Below, one piece after another: positions 18,857-26,938 of a DNA stretch of 64,000 nt (position 1 is its first letter; each line of letters begins with the position of its first letter). The notes beneath the pieces were generated by a model. The model was not told the origin of the DNA. It ran no database searches and saw only the letters and a program-made list of their open reading frames with translations. Source of the stretch: Roseicyclus marinus (GTDB lineage: Bacteria > Pseudomonadota > Alphaproteobacteria > Rhodobacterales > Rhodobacteraceae). Location of the stretch: NCBI RefSeq assembly GCF_036322625.1, contig NZ_AP027266.1, positions 623,001 through 687,000 on the forward strand, read 5' to 3'. The translations under genes were made by a program, and so were the position numbers.

Positions 18857-19939
18857 ATGGCTGACGCGCCGCGTCTCGAGGTCGACCATGTCACCTGTCG
18901 CTTCGACGGGCGCGAGGTGGTGCGCGATGTGTCCTTTGCCGTCGGGCCGGGCGAGATCCTGTGCCTGCTCGGGCCATCTGGTTGCGGCAAGTCGACGACG
19001 CTGCGGGTGATCGCGGGCATCGAGCGGCAGACCGGGGGGGCGGTGCGCGCCGATGGCGTGGCGCTGTCGGACGGGGAGCAGCACCTGCCGCCCGAGGCGC
19101 GGGGCGTGGGCCTCATCTTTCAGGATTTCGCGCTGTTTCCGCATCTGACGGTCGGGCAGAACGTCGCATTCGGGCTGCGCGGGAGCCGCGCCGAGGTGCA
19201 GGCGCGGGTGGGCGAATTGCTGGAGCGGGTCGATCTGGGCGGCTATGCCGACAAGGTGCCGCACATGCTGTCGGGCGGCGAGCAGCAGCGCGTGGCGCTG
19301 GCCCGCGCGCTGGCGCCAAGGCCGCGGATCATGCTGATGGACGAGCCGTTCTCGGGCCTCGACAACCGGTTGCGGGACGGCATCCGGGACGAGACCCTGC
19401 AGCTGTTGAAGGACGAGGGAACGGCCGTGGTGCTGGTCACCCACGAGCCCGAGGAAGCGATGCGCATGGCCGACCAGATCGCGCTGATGCGCGACGGCGT
19501 GATCGTGCAGAAGGGCGCGCCCTACAACATCTACAATGCGCCGTGCGACAAGGCGGCGGCGGCCTTTTTCAGCGATATCAACGTGATCGCGGGAAAGGTG
19601 CAGGGCGCGCTGGTCGATACGGCCTTTGGCCAGTTCCTGGCCCCTGGCCATGCCGATGGCACGGAGGTGGAGATCGTGTTCCGCCCGCAGCATGTGAAGA
19701 TCGATTTCGACCGGGGCGGGCGCGGCCCCAACCCCACGCCGCAGGATGGCACGCCCGCGCGCGGCGTCGTGGCGCGGGCAAGGTTCATGGGGCATGAGAG
19801 CCTTGTGGAATTCCGCATGGATTTCGACGGCGGCATCCTGAAGGCGACGGTTCCGGCGGTGTTCCTGCCCAAGCCCGGAACGCCGCTTTGGCTGACCGTG
19901 CGGCGGGACCGGTGTTTCGTCTTTGCGAAAAAGCGCTGA
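18857..19939 (+). CDS. ABC transporter ATP-binding protein (iron/spermidine type)
   Basis: The 360-residue ATPase has Walker A LLGPSGCGKSTTLR near residues 37-50, FQDFALFPHLTVGQNVAFGL around the Q-loop, the signature LSGGEQQRVALARAL near 140-154, Walker B RIMLMDEP, and a C-terminal TOBE-like region from about 240. This architecture fits importers of the Fe(III)/polyamine/sulfate group. No permease or binding protein is adjacent, so it must serve partners encoded elsewhere or have been separated from them. The ribosome site is weak. Confidence 0.88.
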   Translation: MADAPRLEVDHVTCRFDGREVVRDVSFAVGPGEILCLLGPSGCGKSTTLRVIAGIERQTGGAVRADGVALSDGEQHLPPEARGVGLIFQDFALFPHLTVGQNVAFGLRGSRAEVQARVGELLERVDLGGYADKVPHMLSGGEQQRVALARALAPRPRIMLMDEPFSGLDNRLRDGIRDETLQLLKDEGTAVVLVTHEPEEAMRMADQIALMRDGVIVQKGAPYNIYNAPCDKAAAAFFSDINVIAGKVQGALVDTAFGQFLAPGHADGTEVEIVFRPQHVKIDFDRGGRGPNPTPQDGTPARGVVARARFMGHESLVEFRMDFDGGILKATVPAVFLPKPGTPLWLTVRRDRCFVFAKKR

Positions 19940-20066
19940 TCGTCGCGGGGCGGCTTGCGTTTTGGGGCTTTGATCTGGCGCGGGGAACGCCTACCTATGG
20001 ACTCCGGAGTTCAGCAGAGAACCGCGCGGCCGGGGAACGGCCCTGCGCGGTGTCAGGGAGAGAGCC

Positions 20067-20300
20067 ATGCTCAACAATATCGGACCGGCAGGCCTTTTGC
20101 TTATTGCCATCGTGGTCCTTGTCCTGTTCGGCCGCGGCAAGATCGCGGGCCTGATGGGCGAGGTCGGCAAGGGCATCACGGCGTTCAAGCGCGGTGTGAA
20201 GGATTCGACGGGCGAGATCGAGAACGCGTCCAACAGCGCGTCGGATGACGGCACGGCCGCCCGTGACGTGACCCCCCGCGCCGAGCGCGATAACGCGTGA
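20067..20300 (+). CDS. tatA: Sec-independent translocase protein TatA
   Basis: This 77-residue protein has one N-terminal membrane helix (LLLIAIVVLVLFGRGKI, residues about 10-26) with the FGRGK hinge and an amphipathic helix (LMGEVGKGITAFKRGVKD), then an acidic tail. TatA oligomers form the pore for folded proteins with twin-arginine signals. The start at 20067 is preceded by GGGAGAGAG. tatB and tatC follow, with a hairpin-containing gap of 107 bases. Confidence 0.95.
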   Translation: MLNNIGPAGLLLIAIVVLVLFGRGKIAGLMGEVGKGITAFKRGVKDSTGEIENASNSASDDGTAARDVTPRAERDNA

Positions 20301-20352
20301 TCGGGGCTTGATCGAGGCCTGACCGGGGCCCCGTCGGGGCCTGATCGCGGCC

Positions 20353-20380
20353 CGACCCCCGCCGTGCAAAACGGGGGTCG
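20353..20380 (+). terminator. stem-loop between tatA and tatB (possible attenuator)
   Basis: A perfect 9-bp stem CGACCCCCG / CGGGGGTCG encloses a 10-base loop and is followed by TTTG. Upstream, TCGGGGCTTGATCG (20301-20314) and TCGGGGCCTGATCG (20334-20347) form an imperfect direct repeat. The T-run is short, so termination would be partial and would lower tatBC relative to tatA. Confidence 0.5.
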
Positions 20381-20407
20381 TTTGCCGCCTAGCGCATAGG
20401 GACGCTG

Positions 20408-20959
20408 ATGCCTGATATCGGCTGGATGGAGCTTCTGGTGATCGGCATCGTCGCGCTGATCGTCGTGGGGCCCAAGGATCTTCCGATGATGTTCCGCAAG
20501 GTCGGCCAGTTCACGGGCCGCATCCGGGCCATGGCCAAGGATTTCCAGCGCGCCATGGACGAGGCCGCGGACGAAAGCGGCATGACCGAGCTGAACCGCG
20601 ATCTGCGCAAGGCGGCGAGTTACGCCAGCAGCCCCCGCAAGGCGGGGATGAATGCGTTAAAGGATGCGTTCGGTGACGATCTGGATCTCGAGCTGGACCC
20701 CGACAAATATCCCGAGGGCAGCCAGAGCCGGAAGCTGGCCGAGGAAAAGGCCGCCGCCGCCAAGGCCCGCAAGGACGAGGCCGAGGCGCTGCGGCAGGCC
20801 AAGATCGACAAGACCATCGCCGACAAGACTGCCGCGGCCAAGGCTGCGGTGAAGGCCCCCGCTGATGCGCCGGCCAAGGCCCCCGTCGCGGAGGCAGGAC
20901 CCGAGGCTGCCCAAGACCCGGCGGCGGCACCGGCCCGGAACGGAACGACCCAATCATGA
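20408..20959 (+). CDS. tatB: Sec-independent translocase protein TatB
   Basis: The 183-residue TatB has the single N-terminal helix MELLVIGIVALIVVGPKDLP (residues about 7-26) with the VGPKDLP hinge, then a long amphipathic helix. The C-terminal third is Lys/Ala/Glu-rich and largely disordered (EEKAAAAKARKDEAEAL, then Ala/Pro-rich). TatB works with TatC in recognising twin-arginine signal peptides. Its last four bases overlap tatC (ATGA). Confidence 0.94.
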   Translation: MPDIGWMELLVIGIVALIVVGPKDLPMMFRKVGQFTGRIRAMAKDFQRAMDEAADESGMTELNRDLRKAASYASSPRKAGMNALKDAFGDDLDLELDPDKYPEGSQSRKLAEEKAAAAKARKDEAEALRQAKIDKTIADKTAAAKAAVKAPADAPAKAPVAEAGPEAAQDPAAAPARNGTTQS

Positions 20960-21822
20960 GCGCGGAAGACCAGATCGACGACAGCTCGGCCCCGTTGATC
21001 GAGCATCTGGCCGAATTGCGGACCCGGCTGATCCGGTCGGTCCTGGCCTTTGTCGTGGGCATGGTGGCGATGTTCACCGTGGCCGAGCCGATCCTCGAAT
21101 TCATCTCGCAGCCCTTGGCCGAAGTGTTGCGGGCGCGGGGCGAGGATGCGCGGCTGATCTTTACCGCGCCGCAGGAAAAGTTTTTCGTCCTGATCCGCAT
21201 CTCGATCATCATGGGCTTTGCCGTGTCTTTCCCGGTGATCGCCCATCAGCTGTGGCGGTTCGTGGCACCGGGGCTTTACAAGTCGGAGAAGGGCGCGATC
21301 CTGCCTTTCCTGATCGCCTCGCCCGTTCTGTTCATGATGGGGGCGGCGTTTGCGCATTATGTCGTGACGCCGCTCGCGATGAATTTCTTCATCGGCTTTT
21401 CGGATGCGATCCCGGCGCTGGCCAATCTGATCGCGGGCGATGGCACGTTCCAGAATCCGGCGGGACCCGAGGAGGGGATACAGACCGTCTTCTTGGGGTC
21501 GGTGCGCGAAAGCCTCGATCTGACGTTGAAGTTCATCTTTGCCTTTGGCCTGTGTTTCCAGTTGCCGGTCCTGTTGACGCTGATGGGCAAGGCGGGGCTG
21601 GTAACGGCGCAGGGGCTGGGCAATGTGCGCAAATGGGCGGTCGTGGGGATCTTGACCCTTGCAGCCCTTGTGACGCCGCCCGACGTGGTGACGCAGCTGA
21701 TCCTGTTCACCGTGGTCTACGGGCTTTACGAGGTGTCCATCGTGCTGGTGCGGCTGGTCGAGCGGTCGCGCATCAGGCGGCTGCGCGAAGAAGGCATCCT
21801 GGACGAAGACGAAGAGCTGTAA
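20956..21822 (+). CDS. tatC: Sec-independent translocase protein TatC
   Basis: The 288-residue TatC has six predicted membrane helices. Signatures are LIEHLAELRTRLIRSVLAFV near residues 14-33, which includes the conserved Glu and Arg of the signal-peptide site, FPVIAHQLWRFVAPGLYKSE near 92-111, and the C-terminal region ITPPDVVTQLI-like (LVTPPDVVTQLILF). It is the Tat receptor subunit. Translation is coupled to tatB. The C-terminal tail is charged and acidic. Confidence 0.95.
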   Translation: MSAEDQIDDSSAPLIEHLAELRTRLIRSVLAFVVGMVAMFTVAEPILEFISQPLAEVLRARGEDARLIFTAPQEKFFVLIRISIIMGFAVSFPVIAHQLWRFVAPGLYKSEKGAILPFLIASPVLFMMGAAFAHYVVTPLAMNFFIGFSDAIPALANLIAGDGTFQNPAGPEEGIQTVFLGSVRESLDLTLKFIFAFGLCFQLPVLLTLMGKAGLVTAQGLGNVRKWAVVGILTLAALVTPPDVVTQLILFTVVYGLYEVSIVLVRLVERSRIRRLREEGILDEDEEL

Positions 21823-21827
21823 TCGTG

Positions 21828-22667
21828 ATGAATGACGAGGCCCTGACCCGCATCGCTGCGGCGCTGGAACGTATCGCGCCGCCGCCCGCGCCCGCACCCG
21901 ATTGGCATGGGGCCACGGCCTTTGTCTGGCATGCGGAGCCGGATCGGTTGGAGCCGGTGGCCAAGGTGAACCGCGTGGACCTGTCGCTGCTGCATGGGGT
22001 GGACCGGTCGCGCGACACGCTCTTGGCCAATACCGCGCGGTTCGGGCAGGGATTGCCCGCGAACAATGCGCTGTTGTGGGGCGCGCGGGGGATGGGCAAA
22101 TCCTCGCTCGTGAAAGCGGTGCATGCCGCCTGTCTGGCGGATGCGCCGGATCTGAAGCTGGTCGAGGTGCAGCGCGAGGATCTGGGCTCCATCGGGCGGC
22201 TGTTGACGCTGTTGCGCGCGGCCCCGGTGCGGGTGATCCTGTTTTGCGACGATCTGTCGTTTTCGCATGACGACCATCATTACAAGTCGCTCAAGGCGGT
22301 GCTGGATGGCGGCGTCGAGGGGCGGCCGGAGAACGTGATTTTCTACGCCACGTCGAACCGTCGCCACCTGATGCCGCGCGACATGATCGAGAATGAACGC
22401 TCGAGCGCGATCAACCCGTCGGAGGCGGTCGAGGAAAAGGTATCCCTGTCGGACCGGTTCGGGCTGTGGCTGGGGTTCCATCCCTGTTCGCAGGATGAAT
22501 ACCTGGCGATGATCGAGGGCTATTGCGCGGCCTATGGCGTGACGGTCGACAAGGCCGTGGTGGTGGCCGAGGCCATCGAATGGCAGGCGACGCGCGGGTC
22601 GCGGTCGGGCCGGGTGGCGTGGCAGTTTTTCTGCGACCTGGCGGGGCGGCACGGCGTCACCATCTGA
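21828..22667 (+). CDS. DUF815-type ATP-binding protein
   Basis: This 279-residue AAA-like ATPase has Walker A WGARGMGKSSLVKAVHA near residues 84-100, Walker B VRVILFCDDLSF near 134-145, and SNRRHLMPRDMIEN near 179-192, typical of DUF815. Members have been annotated as ATPases of unknown role. ATG 21828 follows the tatC stop by five bases (a GTG is three bases earlier), so it is probably in the tat operon. Its final codons and stop lie in the first unit of a 27-bp triplication. Confidence 0.88.
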   Translation: MNDEALTRIAAALERIAPPPAPAPDWHGATAFVWHAEPDRLEPVAKVNRVDLSLLHGVDRSRDTLLANTARFGQGLPANNALLWGARGMGKSSLVKAVHAACLADAPDLKLVEVQREDLGSIGRLLTLLRAAPVRVILFCDDLSFSHDDHHYKSLKAVLDGGVEGRPENVIFYATSNRRHLMPRDMIENERSSAINPSEAVEEKVSLSDRFGLWLGFHPCSQDEYLAMIEGYCAAYGVTVDKAVVVAEAIEWQATRGSRSGRVAWQFFCDLAGRHGVTI

Positions 22668-22733
22668 CGCGGGCAGGCGGGCGTCACCGTCTGAAGCGAT
22701 TTGGTGGGCGTCACGATCTGACGCGGGCTGCGG
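22653..22733 (+). repeat. 27-bp tandem repeat, three copies
   Basis: Units begin at 22653, 22680 and 22707, each opening GGCGTCAC(C/G)(A/G)TCTGA and running 27 bases. The first encodes the last residues and stop of the DUF815 protein (GVTI-stop); the next two repeat that end, so further in-frame TGA codons follow. The period is nine codons. The second unit has diverged most after its first 15 bases. Confidence 0.8.
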
Positions 22734-22829
22734 GTGGGCCGCGCTTGAGCGCGGGCGGAACCATGGCCTTCCCATCGCGCGCGCCCCGTATTAGGTGAAA
22801 CGGGTGAGATCCGAGGCGAAAGGCCGCGC

Positions 22830-23945
22830 ATGTCGTTTTTCAAGAAGCTGAAGGACCGGATGCTGCGGTCATCCTCGAAGATCGACGAGGGGTTGGACGC
22901 GATCATCGAGGAGGGGGCAGGAGAGGCCGAAGCCACGCCGCCAGCTTCTGCGCCCGAGCCGGCGCCAGCGCCCGAGCCCCAACCCCAGCCAGAGGCAAAG
23001 CCTGCGCCTGAACCCGCGCCTGCCCCCATCCGGGTCGAGCCCGTGGCCGAGACCTCGGCCCCCAAACCCGGTTTCCTGGGCCGCCTGGTCGGGCGCAGCG
23101 CCGAGCCGCGTCGGGCGCTTGATGACGAGATGCTGGAAAGCCTCGAGGAATTGCTGATCGCCTCGGACATGGGGGTCGATATCGCGCTGCGCGTCACCGC
23201 CAACATGGCCGAGGGGCGGCATGGCAAGATGATGTCGGCCAGCGACATCAAGCGGCTCTTGGCCGCCGAGATCACCCGCGTGATGGAACCCGTGGCCCGC
23301 CCCCTGCCGATCTACCCGAAAAAGCCGCAGGTCGTGCTGGTCGTGGGTGTGAACGGATCGGGCAAGACCACGACCATCGGCAAGCTCGCGAGCCAGTTCA
23401 AGGCGGCGGGCAAATCGGTGGTGATCGCGGCGGGCGACACGTTCCGCGCGGCGGCGGTGGAGCAATTGCAGGTCTGGGGGCAGCGCGCCGGTGTGCCGGT
23501 CCTGACCGCGCCCGAAGGATCGGACCCGGCGGCGCTCGCCTATGACGCGATGGGCCGGGCCGAGGCCGAGGGGGCGGATCTGTTGATGATCGACACGGCG
23601 GGCCGGTTGCAGAACCGCGCCGACCTGATGGAGGAGCTGGCCAAGATCGTGCGCGTGATCCGCAAGAAGGACCCGGATGCGCCGCACAACACGATCCTCG
23701 TGCTGGATGCCACCACGGGGCAGAATGCGCTGAGCCAGGTCGAGACCTTCCAGAAGCTTGCCGATGTGTCGGGGCTGGTCATGACCAAGCTTGACGGCAC
23801 GGCCAAGGGCGGTGTGCTGGTGGCGCTGGCCGACCGGTTCGGCCTGCCGATCCATGCCATCGGGGTGGGAGAGCAGATTGACGATCTGCAACCTTTCGAC
23901 CCCGAGGAATTCGCCAATGCGCTGGTCGGTCTTGACCAATCCTGA
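22830..23945 (+). CDS. ftsY: signal recognition particle receptor FtsY
   Basis: The 371-residue SRP GTPase docks ribosome-SRP complexes at the membrane. An acidic Pro/Ala/Glu-rich N-terminal linker (about residues 30-75) precedes the NG domain: GVNGSGKTTTIGKLA near 173-187, GDTFRAAAVEQLQVW, DTAGRLQNRADLMEEL and TKLDGTAKGGVLVAL. The linker length and NG order distinguish it from Ffh. It stands alone after the DUF815 gene and the repeats. Confidence 0.96.
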   Translation: MSFFKKLKDRMLRSSSKIDEGLDAIIEEGAGEAEATPPASAPEPAPAPEPQPQPEAKPAPEPAPAPIRVEPVAETSAPKPGFLGRLVGRSAEPRRALDDEMLESLEELLIASDMGVDIALRVTANMAEGRHGKMMSASDIKRLLAAEITRVMEPVARPLPIYPKKPQVVLVVGVNGSGKTTTIGKLASQFKAAGKSVVIAAGDTFRAAAVEQLQVWGQRAGVPVLTAPEGSDPAALAYDAMGRAEAEGADLLMIDTAGRLQNRADLMEELAKIVRVIRKKDPDAPHNTILVLDATTGQNALSQVETFQKLADVSGLVMTKLDGTAKGGVLVALADRFGLPIHAIGVGEQIDDLQPFDPEEFANALVGLDQS

Positions 23946-23977
23946 CCTCTGTCCACAGCCCCTGTGAGTGAAACGAC

Positions 23978-24880
23978 ATGAGCGCGTGGATCGCCTCGAT
24001 CGAGGGGACGGCGGCGGCGGGCGGCTGGGCCACGCTGCTGGCGCTGCTGGCGGCGGTGCTGCACGCGATTTTCGGCGCGCTGCAAAAGGGGCGGCATGAT
24101 CCGCTTCTGGCGCGGGGCGCGATCGATGCCTGTTACGGGCTGATGGCCGCGCCCTTTGCCTTTTTCGTCGTGCCATGGCCCGAGCCGCATATGTGGCCGA
24201 TCTTTGCGGGCGCTTTCGTCATCCATGCCTTCTACAAATGGGCGACGCTGGCGAGCTACCGGCGCGGGGCCTATACGGTGGTCTACCCGGTGATGCGGGG
24301 CACGGGGCCGCTGTTTGCCATCCTCGGCGCATGGCTGGTGTTCGGAGAGGTCTTCACGCCCCTGCAATGGCTGGGTGTGGCGGTGCTTTTGGCGGGGCTT
24401 TACGGGCTTGCGGCCTACAACATGATCCATGTGACGCTCGACCGCGAGACGCTGGTGCCGGCCTTGTGGTTCGCGGTTCTGACGGGCCTTTTCGTCGCGC
24501 TTTACACGACCTATGACGCCTATGCGATCCGGGCGACGGAAGATCCCTTTACCTTTTTGGCATGGTTTTTCTTCATCGACGGGCTGTTGTTCCCGTTCCT
24601 CGCGCTCAGGTTCTGGCGCGGTCTGGCCGAGAAGCCGCCCCTGGGCCCGCTGGCGCTCCGCGGCCTTTTCGGAGGCCTTGTCGCCTTTGCCAGTTTCGGG
24701 TCGATCATGCTGGCCACGCGGCTGGACCAGGTGGGGCAGGCTGCGGTGTTGCGCGAAACCTCGACCGTATTCGCCGCGCTGATCGGCTGGCTGGTGCTGG
24801 GCGAAAGGGTGGGGCCGCGGCGGTTGGCGCTGATGGGGTTGATCGCGGCAGGCGCGGTGATAGTTCAGGTGGGTCGATGA
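23978..24880 (+). CDS. DMT/EamA-family permease
   Basis: The 300-residue protein has about ten hydrophobic helices in two EamA-like halves. The first half ends AAVLLAGLYGLAAYN-like near residues 130-148, and the second has LRETSTVFAALIGWLVLGER near 253-272, the usual EamA signature. Such proteins export or import small metabolites, and the substrate cannot be told. The stop overlaps the start of yciB by four bases, so the two are co-translated. Confidence 0.88.
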   Translation: MSAWIASIEGTAAAGGWATLLALLAAVLHAIFGALQKGRHDPLLARGAIDACYGLMAAPFAFFVVPWPEPHMWPIFAGAFVIHAFYKWATLASYRRGAYTVVYPVMRGTGPLFAILGAWLVFGEVFTPLQWLGVAVLLAGLYGLAAYNMIHVTLDRETLVPALWFAVLTGLFVALYTTYDAYAIRATEDPFTFLAWFFFIDGLLFPFLALRFWRGLAEKPPLGPLALRGLFGGLVAFASFGSIMLATRLDQVGQAAVLRETSTVFAALIGWLVLGERVGPRRLALMGLIAAGAVIVQVGR

Positions 24881-25518
24881 AAGGATCGCCGATGCAGGTC
24901 GAAAAACCCGTCAACCCATGGCTGCGGCAGGCGCTGGAGCTGGGACCGCCGATCCTGTTCTTCCTCGCCTATATGCGGTTCCAGGATGCAAGCTGGACGA
25001 TCGGGGGCCGCGACTATGACGGGTTCATCCTGGTCACGGCGGGGTTCGTGCCGCTGCTCCTGTTGTCCATGGCCGTTCTGTGGAAGCTGACGGGCAAGAT
25101 CAGCCGCTTGCAGGTTTTCACCGCCGTGATGGTGGTGGTCTTCGGCGGGCTGACCGTCTGGCTCAATGACGAGCGGTTCTTCAAGATGAAGACGACGCTT
25201 GTTTACGGCTTTTTCGCCGTGACGCTCGGCATCGGGCTTTTGCGCGGGCAGGGCTGGCTCAAGGTCTTGATGGGGGAGATGCTGCCGATGACGGATCGCG
25301 GCTGGCTGATCCTGTCGCGGCGGATCGCGCTGGCCTTTGCGGTGATGGCGGTGGCCAACGAAGTCGTCTGGCGCACGCAATCGACGGAATTCTGGGTGAC
25401 CTTCGAAACCTTTGGCCTGCCCGCGTTCCTGTTCGCGGCCTTCATGGCGCAGGCGAAACTCCTCGAGCGCGAAAGCCTCAGCGCCGGGGGGGACGGGACG
25501 GGCGGTCCTGCGGCTTGA
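24877..25518 (+). CDS. yciB: inner-membrane septation protein YciB/IspZ family
   Basis: The 213-residue membrane protein matches the septation/intracellular-membrane family: NPWLRQALELGPPILFFLAY at residues about 9-28, LTGKISRLQVFTAVMVVVFG, KTTLVYGFFAVTLGIGLLRG, and NEVVWRTQSTEFWVTFETFG near 164-183. A second start (MQVEKP) is five codons downstream. It overlaps the DMT permease at the start and converges with rluB by 41 bases at the end. Confidence 0.9.
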   Translation: MKGSPMQVEKPVNPWLRQALELGPPILFFLAYMRFQDASWTIGGRDYDGFILVTAGFVPLLLLSMAVLWKLTGKISRLQVFTAVMVVVFGGLTVWLNDERFFKMKTTLVYGFFAVTLGIGLLRGQGWLKVLMGEMLPMTDRGWLILSRRIALAFAVMAVANEVVWRTQSTEFWVTFETFGLPAFLFAAFMAQAKLLERESLSAGGDGTGGPAA

Positions 25519-26305
25519 GCGGCGTCTTCTTGCGGATTGGCGGTCGCTTGGGCTTGTCCTTGGCGACCGCATGGCCTTCGACGGCGGCCTCGAGCCCCAG
25601 CTGATCGCGCAGGACGCGCGGCTTGATCTCTTCCACCTCGCCCGGTTTCAGCGTGCCGAGCCGGAAAGGCCCGTAGGAGATGCGGATCAGCCGGTTCACC
25701 TCCAGCCCGATCTCGGCCATGGCGCGGCGGATCTCGCGGTTCTTGCCTTCGCGCAGCCCGATGGTGAGCCAGGCATTGGCCCCCTGCTGGCGGTCGAGCG
25801 TGGCCTCCATCCCCTGGAACCGCTCGCCTTCGATCACGAGGCCCTGCCGCAGGGGTGCCAGCATGGCATCGGTGGGCGTGCCCTTGACCCGCACCCGGTA
25901 TTTCCGCAGCCAGCCGGTCGCGGGCAGTTCCAGCTTGCGCTTCAGGCCGCCGTCATTGGTGAGGAGAAGCAGCCCCTCGGAATTGAGGTCGAGCCGGCCC
26001 ACGCTCATCACGCGCGGCATGCCGTCGGGGAGCTTGTCGAAGACCGTCTCGCGGCCCTTTTCATCCTTGGCCGTGGTCACGAGGCCCGTGGGCTTGTGAT
26101 AGAGCCACAGGCGCGGGCGCTCGGCCTCGGCCACGGGTTTGCCGTCGACGGTGATCTGGTCGCGTTCGGTGACATTGAGCGCGGGGCTGTCGATGATCTT
26201 GCCGTTCACGGTGACGCGGCCCTCGGCGATCATGCGCTCCGCCTCGCGACGGGAGGCGATGCCGGCGCGGCTGAGACGTTTGGCGATGCGTTCGGGGTCT
26301 GACAT
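25478..26305 (-). CDS. rluB: 23S rRNA pseudouridine synthase, RluB/RsuA family
   Basis: This 275-residue enzyme has an N-terminal S4 RNA-binding domain (RIAKRLSRAGIASRREAERM) and the RsuA-type catalytic motif GRLDLNSEGLLLLTNDG, whose Asp is the nucleophile, near residues 104-120. LREGKNREIRRAMAEIG follows. The C-terminal tail is basic and Pro-rich. I use ATG 26305; an in-frame ATG at 26317 is also possible. The 3' end overlaps yciB convergently. Confidence 0.9.
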   Translation of the reverse strand: MSDPERIAKRLSRAGIASRREAERMIAEGRVTVNGKIIDSPALNVTERDQITVDGKPVAEAERPRLWLYHKPTGLVTTAKDEKGRETVFDKLPDGMPRVMSVGRLDLNSEGLLLLTNDGGLKRKLELPATGWLRKYRVRVKGTPTDAMLAPLRQGLVIEGERFQGMEATLDRQQGANAWLTIGLREGKNREIRRAMAEIGLEVNRLIRISYGPFRLGTLKPGEVEEIKPRVLRDQLGLEAAVEGHAVAKDKPKRPPIRKKTPLKPQDRPSRPPRR

Positions 26306-26358
26306 GTCCGCCCGCATAGCGGTTTGACAGGCAAAGCGAAAGGCGGGATCACGGGGGC

Positions 26359-26808
26359 ATGGACGGTTTCACCTCATTCATGGATGCGGCGCTGGCAGAG
26401 GCGCGGGCGGCGGCCCTGGCGGGCGAGGTGCCGGTGGGTGCTGTCGTGGTGCGCGAGGGCGTCGTGATCGCGCGGGCGCGCAACCGGATGCGGGAATTGG
26501 TCGATCCGACCGCCCATGCCGAGATGCTGGCGATAAGGGAGGCCTGCCGCGTGCTGGGATCGGAGCGGCTGACAGGTTGCGATCTCTGGGTGAGCCTCGA
26601 ACCCTGCCCGGCCTGCGCGGGCGCCATCGCGGCGGCGCGGCTGTCGCGGCTTTATTACGCCGCCTCCGACCCGAAATCGGGCGGCGTGGCGCAGGGGCCG
26701 CGCGTCTTCGACCATCCGCAGGCGCATTGGGCGCCGGAGATCTATAGCGGGATCGGGGAGGCGGAGGCGGCGGCACTCCTGAAGGACTTCTTCGCGGCGC
26801 GGCGGTAG
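26359..26808 (+). CDS. tadA: tRNA adenosine(34) deaminase
   Basis: The 149-residue zinc deaminase converts A34 to inosine in tRNA-Arg(ACG). The zinc site is HAEMLAIREAC near residues 53-63 and PCPACAGAI near 84-92, with catalytic Glu in HAE. SDPKSGGVAQGPRVFDH near 104-120 is also typical of TadA. It starts at ATG 26359, 54 bases from the divergent rluB, and is followed by a hairpin-rich terminator region. Confidence 0.94.
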   Translation: MDGFTSFMDAALAEARAAALAGEVPVGAVVVREGVVIARARNRMRELVDPTAHAEMLAIREACRVLGSERLTGCDLWVSLEPCPACAGAIAAARLSRLYYAASDPKSGGVAQGPRVFDHPQAHWAPEIYSGIGEAEAAALLKDFFAARR

Positions 26809-26810
26809 CT

Positions 26811-26901
26811 GGGGGCTCTGCCCCCGTCCTTCGGACTCCCCCGGAGTTTTTTCGCCAAGATGAAGCGCGAGGGTCCGTCTTCATCTTGGCCGAAAAACTC
26901 C
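26811..26901. terminator. convergent-gene terminator built from repeat elements
   Basis: GGGGGCTCTGCCCCC (26811-26825) and GTCCTTCGGAC (26827-26837) are small hairpins. They are followed by two 23-bp elements in inverted orientation, 26843-26865 and 26879-26901, which pair with two mismatches over a 13-base loop. T-runs flank both arms. The structure lies between tadA (+) and bhcD (-) and could end both messages. Confidence 0.65.
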
Positions 26902-26938
26902 CGCCGGAGGCTCCCGAAGGTGCCACCGGCGGAAGGGA

